Of a stretch of DNA of 13,153 bases, positions 7,385-13,017 are shown in pieces. Below the pieces are notes generated by a model. It was not told where the DNA came from and made no database searches. It saw nothing but the letters and a program-made list of their open reading frames with translations. Position 1 is the stretch's first letter. Every line of letters begins with the position of its first letter. The position numbers and the translations under genes are program-made. Source of the DNA: JBFHNV01 sp965365655 (GTDB taxonomy: Bacteria > Pseudomonadota > Gammaproteobacteria > HK1); the NCBI GenBank assembly GCA_965365655.1, contig CBDUCN010000127.1, forward strand, positions 1-13,153, read 5' to 3'.

Positions 7385-7405
7385 CACCGCCCCGAAACGG
7401 CGGTG
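7385..7405 (+). promoter_or_regulatory. Second hairpin in the leader of the HpcH aldolase gene
   Basis: CACCGCC-CCGAAAC-GGCGGTG forms a 7-bp stem with a 7-nt loop, 15 nt upstream of the GAGGAG ribosome-binding site. With the hairpin at 7345-7364 it makes two tandem stem-loops in the 96-bp gap. A leader or attenuation role is possible but unproven. Confidence 0.35.
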
Positions 7406-7419
7406 CGCCAGACACACCC

Positions 7420-7425
7420 GAGGAG
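7420..7425 (+). promoter_or_regulatory. Ribosome-binding site choosing ATG 7435
   Basis: GAGGAG directly abuts the in-frame ATG at 7426, leaving no spacer for it, but is 9 nt from the ATG at 7435. This supports the second ATG. That choice also puts active-site residues at the numbering known for E. coli HpaI. Confidence 0.7.
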
Positions 7426-7434
7426 ATGCGAACG

Positions 7435-8193
7435 ATGAGAACCCGACTGCGCGACACCTGGGCCGCCGGCAAGGCCGGCATCAACGCCTGGCTCTCGATG
7501 CCGAACACCGTGAGCGCCGAGATCACCGCGCGCCAGGACCTCGACTCCGTGACCATCGACCTGCAGCACGGCCTCAACGACTACCAGGCCGCGCTCTCGA
7601 TGCTGCAGGCGATGGAGCCCGGCACCGCGACGCCGATGTGCCGCGTGCCGTGGCTCGAGCCGGGCATCATCATGAAGGTGCTGGACGCGGGCGCGCTGGG
7701 CATCATCTGCCCGATGGTGAACACCCCCGAGGATGCGGAGGCGCTGGTGCACTGGGCCAACTACGCGCCGCGCGGCACTCGCAGCTTCGGCCCGACGCGC
7801 GCCGTCATGGCGTACGGAGCCGACTATCCGTCAAAGGCCAACGCCGCGGTCGTGACGCTCGCAATGATCGAGACCGTGCAGGCGCTGGAGAACGTGGACG
7901 CCATCGTCGCGACGAGGGACCTCACCGGCGTCTACATCGGCCCCAGCGACCTCAGCCTTTCGATGGGGCGAACGCCGAAGCTGGATCAGGACGATCCGGA
8001 GGTCGTTAAGGCGATCGAGAACATCCTCGCCGCCGCGAAGAGCGCCGGCGTGCGCGCGGGAATCCACTGCATCTCCACCGACTACGCGAAGCAGATGATC
8101 GCGAAGGGCTTCGACCTCGTCACCGTAGGCGGCAGCGACATCCGGATCTACACCGCGGCGCTCGCGGAGCGGGTGGCCGCGATGCGGAGCTGA
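7435..8193 (+). CDS. HpcH/HpaI-family aldolase
   Basis: A 252-residue class II (metal-dependent) pyruvate aldolase of the HpcH/HpaI family. Members cleave 4-hydroxy-2-oxoacids such as 4-hydroxy-2-oxoheptanedioate to pyruvate and an aldehyde. All key residues of E. coli HpaI are visible: Asp42 and His45 (TIDLQHG), Arg70 (MCRVPWLEPG), the metal ligand Glu146 (AMIETVQAL) and Asp172 (IGPSDLS). The first three have exactly the HpaI numbering, and the ligands are shifted by three. The C-terminal FDLVTVGGSDIRIY is typical. An in-frame ATG at 7426, and one at 7381, would lengthen it but lack ribosome-binding support. It is the third gene of the (+) cluster after the RraA-like protein and the hydroxyacid dehydrogenase. 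Its pyruvate could feed the dikinase gene upstream. The aldehyde partner and physiological substrate are unknown. Confidence 0.94.
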   Translation: MRTRLRDTWAAGKAGINAWLSMPNTVSAEITARQDLDSVTIDLQHGLNDYQAALSMLQAMEPGTATPMCRVPWLEPGIIMKVLDAGALGIICPMVNTPEDAEALVHWANYAPRGTRSFGPTRAVMAYGADYPSKANAAVVTLAMIETVQALENVDAIVATRDLTGVYIGPSDLSLSMGRTPKLDQDDPEVVKAIENILAAAKSAGVRAGIHCISTDYAKQMIAKGFDLVTVGGSDIRIYTAALAERVAAMRS

Positions 8194-8217
8194 GGGGCGC
8201 GTCCCCGGGCGCGAATA

Positions 8218-8236
8218 GGGGTCAAGACTTGACCCC
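8218..8236. repeat. 19-bp dyad, copy 2, overlapping the gss stop codon
   Basis: GGGGTCAAGACTTGACCCC is a perfect 9+1+9 inverted repeat. It begins 24 bp after the HpcH aldolase stop and runs into the converging glutathionylspermidine gene, whose last codons read GGG GTC AAG TCT TGA on the minus strand. The sequence differs from copy 1 (224-242) only at the base that breaks that copy's symmetry, and flanks share GCGAAT upstream. A GGGG-CGCGT-CCCC mini-stem (8194-8206) lies beside it. See the finding on this motif. Confidence 0.7.
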
Positions 8237-10120
8237 ATCCGCGTCGTCCACCACGCGTAGCGCGATCACGTCGCTCTTCTCGTTGATCACCATGCTCTCG
8301 TCCACGCGCACGCAGGTGCCGGCGTGGGTGCCGCCGGCGGTGAAGGTGCACACCTGCACGTAGCGCTCGTCGATGCGCGGCAGCGGGAAGTACTGCTGCA
8401 CGACCTGGTCGCGAGACTCGAACTGGCCCTCGGTGGCCTCCATCACCTTGCCGTCGCGGTCGACGATCTGGATGTTGCGGCCGCAGCGCCCGACGATGGG
8501 CTTCACGACGTGGCCGGCCGCCTCCAGCTCCGGGGTCAGGTCGAACGCGGCGTTGAGCAGCAGCGGGTGGTTCGGAAAGAGCTGCCATAGCACGGGCAGA
8601 ATCGCCTTGTTGCTGGGCACCAGGGTCCACAGCGGCTCGTAGACCATCACGCCCTCGCGCAGCAGCACGTCGACGAGGCGCGGCGGGCCGTCGTAGCGCT
8701 CGCCGGGCAGCGCGGTGCGCAGCCGTTCCTCGTCGTGCTCGCACTCGGCGCGGAGCTGATCGAGCGCGGTCTCCCAGGCCCATGTCTTCCACACGGTGCG
8801 GATCGGCTCGCCGTCGGGATCCAGCACGTTGCCGTCGTCGTCCCATGTCAATCCCGACGTGCCGCGGATGATCGTCGATCGGATTCCCGCCGCGTCCATC
8901 GCCTCCTGCATGAACAGCGCGTGGTAGGTCTCCTCGAGGTCGCGATCCTGCATGATGTGCACGACGCCCTCGATGCGCCGCTTCGCCCACGCGTCGCGCA
9001 GCGCCGCGTGCAGCCCGGCGCCCGCGTCGCGGCCGACGCGGCAGCCGAAGTGCCGCGCCCAGCGGCCCTGCACCTTGCCGGTCTCCATGTGACACGACGC
9101 CGAGTCGCAGTTGTACTCGTACACCTTCAGCCCGCGCTCCGAGAGCGAGAAGTCGAAGCGCCCGGTGATCATCTCGTTGCGGCGGTTGCTCCATGACTGG
9201 TGGATGCGCGGCCACAGCGCGCGCGGCAGGTTGAAGCGCGCGAGCAGCGCGTCGTCGCGCAGCACGTAGTCGGTCGCGTGCAGGAACAGCGCGTGCAGCT
9301 CGTCGGTCGCGTCGCGAAGCTCCTCGTGGGCGGTGTCGGAGACCGTGAAGAAGCGGTGCTGATCCTCGTCTGCGCACGCGAGGCGGTGTCCGCCCATCAT
9401 CTCGATGTACGCAGCCTCGTCGGCGTTCGCGGGATTCAGCCACGAACGCGCCGCCTGGCCCCGGTCGGGCACCGCGCGCGACGCGATGTTGAGCACCGCC
9501 GGATCGACGATGCGAACCGGCTCCGCGTGCGTGTCGTCGTCGGTCTGGATCACCCAGCCGAGGATGGTCGCGTCGCCGAACGAGCACTCCAGCCAGTACT
9601 CGCCGTCGGCGGTGACGGTCGCGTTGATCTCGCGCGACCAGTCGCGGCCCTCAGGCCACGGACGGTGGTCCACGTTCTGCTCCGCGAGGCGCACCCAGTC
9701 GTTCGACACCTCGGTGACCACGGCGACGTGGCCGGTGCGCTCGAACTCGCCGCCCTCGTCCCAGATCAGAAGGCAGCCCGGCTCGGGCGGGCGCTTCGCG
9801 CCGTTGCGGAAGGCCTTCAGCGGCACGCGCTCGTCGCTGCCCACGACGCGCGCCGAGGTCAGCTCGAAGATGTCGAACGCCATCGCGACGTCGTCGAAGA
9901 TCCAGCCCTTGTTGACGTACAGCCAGCGGCGTGCGAATTCCACGCACTGCCACTTGTGGCCCATGTAGATCCCGTCGAGGTAGCTGCGGTAGGCGTGGCG
10001 GTCCGGAAGCTGCTCGTCGTCGGCGGAGTCGTAGTCCGACGAGTACGCGGGCACGCCGCCCGGCGCGTGGCCGAGCAGGGTGCCAAACTTCTCGGGCGGC
10101 GGGGTGGGGCGCTGGCTCAT
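8222..10120 (-). CDS. gss: Bifunctional glutathionylspermidine synthetase/amidase
   Basis: A 632-residue cytosolic enzyme that joins glutathione to spermidine using ATP and can hydrolyse the conjugate. The N-terminal CHAP amidase domain (about 10-200) has FGTLLGHAPGGVPAYSSDY and GHKWQCVEFARRW, with nucleophile Cys59, and TGHVAVVTE with His131. Both numbers equal those of E. coli Gss. The synthetase ATP-grasp domain (about 215-620) has MITGRFDF (Arg321, Asp323), VYEYNCDSASC (Glu335, Asn337), SNKAILPVLW, VVKPIVGRCG and CTFTAGGTHAGTC, all matching E. coli motifs with a small offset. I chose ATG 10118-10120, because the residue numbering and the aligned N-terminus agree with E. coli, although no good Shine-Dalgarno is present. 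An in-frame upstream ATG at 10183 would add 21 residues. The C-terminus (DADGVKS) extends past the family end into the 19-bp dyad. The conjugate is linked to thiol redox and protein protection. Confidence 0.95.
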   Translation of the reverse strand: MSQRPTPPPEKFGTLLGHAPGGVPAYSSDYDSADDEQLPDRHAYRSYLDGIYMGHKWQCVEFARRWLYVNKGWIFDDVAMAFDIFELTSARVVGSDERVPLKAFRNGAKRPPEPGCLLIWDEGGEFERTGHVAVVTEVSNDWVRLAEQNVDHRPWPEGRDWSREINATVTADGEYWLECSFGDATILGWVIQTDDDTHAEPVRIVDPAVLNIASRAVPDRGQAARSWLNPANADEAAYIEMMGGHRLACADEDQHRFFTVSDTAHEELRDATDELHALFLHATDYVLRDDALLARFNLPRALWPRIHQSWSNRRNEMITGRFDFSLSERGLKVYEYNCDSASCHMETGKVQGRWARHFGCRVGRDAGAGLHAALRDAWAKRRIEGVVHIMQDRDLEETYHALFMQEAMDAAGIRSTIIRGTSGLTWDDDGNVLDPDGEPIRTVWKTWAWETALDQLRAECEHDEERLRTALPGERYDGPPRLVDVLLREGVMVYEPLWTLVPSNKAILPVLWQLFPNHPLLLNAAFDLTPELEAAGHVVKPIVGRCGRNIQIVDRDGKVMEATEGQFESRDQVVQQYFPLPRIDERYVQVCTFTAGGTHAGTCVRVDESMVINEKSDVIALRVVDDADGVKS

Positions 10121-10154
10121 CGGGAGGCGGGTCCGGCTGCAAGACGGGGCGCGG

Positions 10155-10183
10155 ATTCTGAGGCTGGCACGGTGTGCGCGCAA
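10155..10183 (-). promoter_or_regulatory. Sigma-70-like promoter candidate for gss
   Basis: On the minus strand, TTGCGC (10178-10183) is separated by exactly 17 nt from CAGAAT (10155-10160), which matches four of six -10 bases. It lies about 35 bp upstream of the gss ATG. The -35 match is only three of six. If real, it also argues against the longer start at 10183. Confidence 0.35.
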
Positions 10184-10328
10184 TCGCCGGGCGTCGTGCG
10201 CCGCACGCGGACGTCACCCGGCCTGTCGCGTGCGCGCATTCGTGTCCGGTCACGGACGGCACGTACCGGGCCGGCCGGCGCCGGAATGCCGCTATCCGAT
10301 CATGAATGCGCGTGCGCGGCCTTCGCCG

Positions 10329-11057
10329 TCACTCCGTGAGCGTCAGCAGGATGTCGGCGTACCAGGCGCAGTTGAGCCCCAGCGCCTCGTCCAGCTCGAG
10401 GTCCCGCGTCCCGAGGTCCAGCCGCGCCGAGTGCACGCCGAGCAGGATCCACGGCAGGTCACCGGACACCGGGTGGCGCTCGCTGGCGCGCATCACCACC
10501 GGCGCGCCGCTGGTGCCGCGGTGGGTGCGCGCGTCGGTCAGGAAGTAGCCCTCGCCCTGGAAGCGCAGGCCGTAGGACGAGGCCACCACCGCCTGACGCA
10601 CCACCGCCATGTGGTGCAGCGTGTCGTGGAAGCCCAGCGGAAAGCCGACCACGAGCAGCGAGGTGCCGACCTCGACGTGCTCCAGGTCGCTGTTCAGGTG
10701 TTCGGGCGTGAATGCCCTGTAGACCAGCGTTCGCGGCAGCGCCGCGCGCTCCAGCTCGATGGTGGCCACGTCCACCTCGCCGGCGGCGTCCAGGCCCTGG
10801 CGCCAGATCGCGGTGCCGTCGCGGTAGAGCGGGATCGAGAAGCCGGTGGACTGCGCGAGGTCGCCGGCATCGACGTGGAGCTCGATCTCGATGCGGTCCG
10901 GGAAATGCTCGCTGGGCTCGTCGATCAGCACGTGCCGGCTCGTTACCAGGAACAGCCGTTCGCCGCGCTGGAAGAAGAAGCCGCTGGCGTTGGTCAGTCC
11001 CCGCGGCCCGTCGAAGGTCAGGATGCGCGTCGCGGTCAACAGCACTGGTTCGATCAT
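10329..11057 (-). CDS. Trypsin-like serine peptidase domain protein
   Basis: A 242-residue protein with a complete chymotrypsin-fold catalytic triad in the expected order: His42 (FLVTSRHVLID), Asp96 (GEVDVATIEL) and Ser183 (THRGTSGAPVV). The pattern NASGFFFQRGERLFLVTSRHVL, the GTSLLVVGFPLG strand and RGTSGAPV are those of 'trypsin-like peptidase domain' proteins related to DegP/HtrA but without PDZ domains. There is no signal peptide or membrane helix, so it appears cytosolic, which is unusual for this fold; substrates are unknown. The ATG at 11055-11057 has GGAGG 5 nt upstream. An in-frame ATG at 11087 would add ten residues with no better support. It lies between gss (208 bp downstream) and a small membrane protein gene (171 bp upstream) on the same strand. 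Confidence 0.85.
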   Translation of the reverse strand: MIEPVLLTATRILTFDGPRGLTNASGFFFQRGERLFLVTSRHVLIDEPSEHFPDRIEIELHVDAGDLAQSTGFSIPLYRDGTAIWRQGLDAAGEVDVATIELERAALPRTLVYRAFTPEHLNSDLEHVEVGTSLLVVGFPLGFHDTLHHMAVVRQAVVASSYGLRFQGEGYFLTDARTHRGTSGAPVVMRASERHPVSGDLPWILLGVHSARLDLGTRDLELDEALGLNCAWYADILLTLTE

Positions 11058-11142
11058 CGCCGCCTCCGTCCGCGCTGCGCAGGGCACCGCCCGGCGAGGA
11101 TGCCGGGCATGGGTCTGCGCGTGCGCGGCAGTTTACGGCCTG

Positions 11143-11162
11143 GCGGCGGGCGGGTCCGCCGC
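11143..11162 (-). terminator. GC-rich hairpin after the small membrane protein gene
   Basis: GCGGCGG-GCGGGT-CCGCCGC is a perfect 7-bp stem with a 6-nt loop, 66 bp downstream of the stop of the 118-residue protein gene and 86 bp upstream of the peptidase start. No T-tract follows on the minus strand, so termination is uncertain. Confidence 0.25.
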
Positions 11163-11228
11163 TGCCCGGGAGGTGACGCGAGCGGTGCGCTCGGGGAGAC
11201 GGTGGGTGCCGCGGCGCGCGGAACGCGC

Positions 11229-11585
11229 TCAGCCGGCGAGCAGCTTGCTGACGCACAGCGCCGCGACGCCGCCCTTCGCGGAATCGTCGCCGGGCATGGT
11301 CGCCCAGCCGGCGCTCTCCACCAGGCCCTTGCGCTTCCAGTCGGTCTCGTCGCGCAGCTTGAGCAGCGCGGGCGCCGCGTCGGGGGCGCTGCGCGCCTGC
11401 GCGGCGCAGATTGTCGCCTGCTTCTCGACCACGGCGTCCTGCGCCATGCGCAGCGCGCTGCCCTGGCTCTCCCAGCCGAAGCCGTAGCCGAACCAGCTGA
11501 AGCCGACGGCAGTCCACACGGCGATGCCCACGAGGGCGCTGAAGATCATCTGCGGCGGCGACCAGGGTCGTCTGTTCGGATCCAT
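11229..11585 (-). CDS. Conserved single-pass membrane protein of unknown function
   Basis: A 118-residue protein with one N-terminal membrane helix (about 12-36, PQMIFSALVGIAVWTAVGFSW) after a short basic-polar start, and a mostly periplasmic or soluble tail. The tail carries AVVEKQATICAAQ, a LLKLRDETDWKRKGLVESAGWATMPG stretch and a C-terminal helix ending ALCVSKLLAG. The two cysteines (Cys60, Cys111) and the 'VEsAGWATMPG' motif resemble small hypothetical proteins common in proteobacteria. I recognise the type but know no function. The start is ATG 11583-11585 with AAAGGA 7 nt upstream. It is divergent from the Crp/Fnr-family gene, sharing a 163-bp intergenic region with two dyads, so mutual control is possible. 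Confidence 0.75.
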   Translation of the reverse strand: MDPNRRPWSPPQMIFSALVGIAVWTAVGFSWFGYGFGWESQGSALRMAQDAVVEKQATICAAQARSAPDAAPALLKLRDETDWKRKGLVESAGWATMPGDDSAKGGVAALCVSKLLAG

Positions 11586-11606
11586 GTCGATATCCTTTTG
11601 GGTATG

Positions 11607-11624
11607 GGCGGGAGATCCCCCGCC
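11607..11624. promoter_or_regulatory. Dyad in the divergent intergenic region (6-bp arms)
   Basis: GGCGGG-AGATCC-CCCGCC is a perfect inverted repeat with a 6-bp centre, 22 bp upstream of the small membrane protein ATG. It would form a hairpin in that mRNA's leader or serve as an operator. It shows no resemblance to the FNR consensus TTGAT-N4-ATCAA. Confidence 0.3.
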
Positions 11625-11665
11625 TGACGACCCTGTATACCGCCCGGGCGTGGTCGCAGTCTGTG

Positions 11666-11689
11666 CGCCAGCGTACATTGGGACTGGCG
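11666..11689. promoter_or_regulatory. Possible operator between the divergent genes
   Basis: CGCCAG-N12-CTGGCG is a perfect inverted repeat with arms 18 bp apart centre to centre, in the middle of the divergent intergenic region. A TACATT that could act as a -10 for the regulator gene lies at 11674-11679 inside it. A dimeric regulator, possibly the Crp/Fnr-like product itself, could bind here. This is inference only. Confidence 0.3.
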
Positions 11690-11748
11690 TCGTGCCGGCC
11701 ATACCGCACGGCGCAGTCTTCGTTCCTTCGGTCGCGACGGCGGAAACC

Positions 11749-12465
11749 ATGCGTGCAGACGTGAGCGGCGACGCCCCCCGCAACCGGCTCCTGGCCGCGC
11801 TGCCTGAAGACGTGATGGCGCGCCTCGCGCCCGATCTCGAGCCGATGCACCTCGCGCTTGGCGAGGTGATCTACGAGGCGCACGAGACGCTGCGCCACGT
11901 CTACTTTCCCGCAACCGCGATCGTGTCGCTGCTGTACACGATGGAGGACGGGCGCTCGGTGCAGATGGGCGTGGTGGGCCGTGACGGGGTCGTGGGGATC
12001 GCGGTGTTCATGGGCGGCGAGACCACCCCGAACCGGGCCGTGGTGCAGAGCGCCGGGGACGCGTATCGGATGCGTCTCGCGCCATTTCGCAGCGAGTGCC
12101 GGCGCATGGGCGCGCTGCAGCGCCTGTTGCTGCTCTACACCCAGGCGCTGCTCACCCAGATGTCGCAGTCGGCCGCCTGCAACAGCCTGCACTCGGTTGA
12201 GCAGCGGCTGTGCCGCTGCCTGCTGCTCAGCCACGACCGGCTGGATGCGGACGAGCTGGTCATGACCCAGGAGCTGATCGCCGGGATGCTCGGGGTGCGC
12301 CGCGAGGGCGTGTCCGCGGCGGCGAACCGCCTGCAGGACGCGGGGCTCATCCGCTACGCCCGTGGCCGCATCCGGATCCTGGACCGGCCAGGTCTGGAGG
12401 CGGCGGCCTGCGAGTGCTACCAGGTGGTCCGGTCCGAGTGCGACCGGCTGCTCGAGCGGACCTGA
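11749..12465 (+). CDS. Crp/Fnr-family transcriptional regulator
   Basis: A 238-residue DNA-binding regulator. Residues about 20-110 form the cyclic-nucleotide-binding-like beta roll (VYFPATAIVSLLYTMEDGRS, VQMGVVGRDGVVGIAVFMGG). A dimerisation helix spans about 120-145, and the winged helix-turn-helix about 150-212, with MTQELIAGMLGVRREGVSAA as helix-turn-helix and GLIRYARGRIRIL as wing. The cAMP-contacting Arg/Ser cluster of CRP is not apparent, and the N-terminal cysteines of FNR are missing, so it likely senses neither cAMP nor oxygen through an iron-sulfur cluster. It belongs to the large uncharacterised group with a 'HTH_Crp_2' type C-terminus. The start at ATG 11749 has only a weak purine tract (GGCGGAAA). 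The in-frame GTG at 11761 is an alternative. It stands alone and faces the small membrane protein gene. Confidence 0.88.
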   Translation: MRADVSGDAPRNRLLAALPEDVMARLAPDLEPMHLALGEVIYEAHETLRHVYFPATAIVSLLYTMEDGRSVQMGVVGRDGVVGIAVFMGGETTPNRAVVQSAGDAYRMRLAPFRSECRRMGALQRLLLLYTQALLTQMSQSAACNSLHSVEQRLCRCLLLSHDRLDADELVMTQELIAGMLGVRREGVSAAANRLQDAGLIRYARGRIRILDRPGLEAAACECYQVVRSECDRLLERT

Positions 12466-12471
12466 CGCCCC

Positions 12472-12487
12472 CGGAGACCGGTCTCCG
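12472..12487. terminator. 16-bp perfect palindrome after the regulator gene
   Basis: CGGAGACCGGTCTCCG begins 7 bp after the regulator's stop codon and would fold as a 6-bp stem with a CCGG loop. No T-tract follows (CGCCCCCC), so it is at best a weak or Rho-assisted terminator hairpin. Confidence 0.4.
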
Positions 12488-12508
12488 CGCCCCCCGGTCC
12501 GGCGGCGA

Positions 12509-12526
12509 GGCCCGCGGCCGCGGGCC
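12509..12526. repeat. 18-bp perfect GC palindrome upstream of the heat-shock promoter
   Basis: GGCCCGCGGCCGCGGGCC is fully self-complementary and ends 13 bp before the -35 of the groES promoter. It may be a second part of the regulator gene's 3' end or a binding site at the promoter. Nothing in its sequence resembles CIRCE. Confidence 0.4.
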
Positions 12527-12539
12527 CGGGTGCGCTCCC

Positions 12540-12567
12540 CTTGAAAACGTCCGCGCCGCCCCAATGT
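12540..12567 (+). promoter_or_regulatory. Heat-shock (sigma-32, RpoH) promoter of groESL
   Basis: CTTGAAA (12540-12546) matches the sigma-32 -35 element exactly. After 12 bp, CCCCAATGT (12559-12567) matches the CCCCATnT -10 element closely. The spacing lies in the accepted 11-16 bp range, and the pair is 79 bp upstream of the groES ATG. Expected start of transcription is near 12574. No CIRCE inverted repeat (TTAGCACTC-N9-GAGTGCTAA) is present, so control appears to be RpoH-only. Confidence 0.85.
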
Positions 12568-12646
12568 GCCGAGCGCTGCGGGCGTCGCGCCGGCCGGAGC
12601 CGGCTCGGCTGCGGCACCCGCCGAACCTGACACTGAGGACACACAC

Positions 12647-12958
12647 ATGGCAGCAAAGAGCTCGAACCTGAAGATCCGCCCGCTCCACGACCGGCTCATC
12701 GTCCGGCGCCTCGAGGAGGAGCGGACCTCGGCTGGCGGCATCGTCATTCCGGACAGCGCCACCGAGAAGCCGATCCGGGGCGAGGTCGTCGCGATCGGCA
12801 ACGGCAAGGTGCTGGACAGCGGTGACGTGCGCCCGCTGGACGTCAAGGTCGGCGACCAGGTGCTGTTCGGCAAGTACGCCGGCACCGAGGTCAAGGTGGC
12901 CGGAGACGAGCTCCTCGTGATGCGCGAGGACGACGTCATGGCCGTCTTCGAGGGCTGA
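12647..12958 (+). CDS. groES: Co-chaperonin GroES
   Basis: A 103-residue GroES (Hsp10), the lid of the GroEL folding chamber. The sequence has the hallmark KIRPLHDRLIVRRLEEE, then a mobile loop EERTSAGGIVIPDSATEKP (about 26-44), in which GGIVI is the GroEL-binding hydrophobic triad. It continues GEVVAIGNGK, VKVGDQVLFGKYAGTEVK and the terminal DELLVMREDDVMAV. It is slightly longer than the usual 95-97 residues because of an N-terminal MAAKSSNL extension. The ATG at 12647 has GAGGA 7 nt upstream, and the in-frame upstream extension lies in the promoter. It forms the classic operon with groEL, 59 bp downstream, under the sigma-32 promoter. Confidence 0.98.
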   Translation: MAAKSSNLKIRPLHDRLIVRRLEEERTSAGGIVIPDSATEKPIRGEVVAIGNGKVLDSGDVRPLDVKVGDQVLFGKYAGTEVKVAGDELLVMREDDVMAVFEG

Positions 12959-12968
12959 GAACCGGGTC

Positions 12969-12986
12969 CGGGCGCGAACGCGCCCG
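12969..12986 (+). other. Hairpin in the groES-groEL intergenic region
   Basis: CGGGCGCG-AA-CGCGCCCG is an 8-bp perfect inverted repeat 10 bp after the groES stop and 31 bp before the groEL start. It could protect the groES end or tune the ratio of the two proteins. No T-tract follows it, and the operon should read through. Confidence 0.5.
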
Positions 12987-13017
12987 TCATCGTCACGTTT
13001 CAAGAGGAATTCGGAAA

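Noticed and set aside
8222..10183. Longer gss start at 10183
   Set aside because: The E. coli-like N-terminus and the numbering of Cys59 and His131 fit the ATG at 10120. The extra residues are Arg-rich and overlap a promoter candidate.
12466..12646. CIRCE/HrcA operator in front of groES
   Set aside because: No TTAGCACTC-N9-GAGTGCTAA-like inverted repeat is present. The palindromes here are GC-only or CGGAGACC-type.
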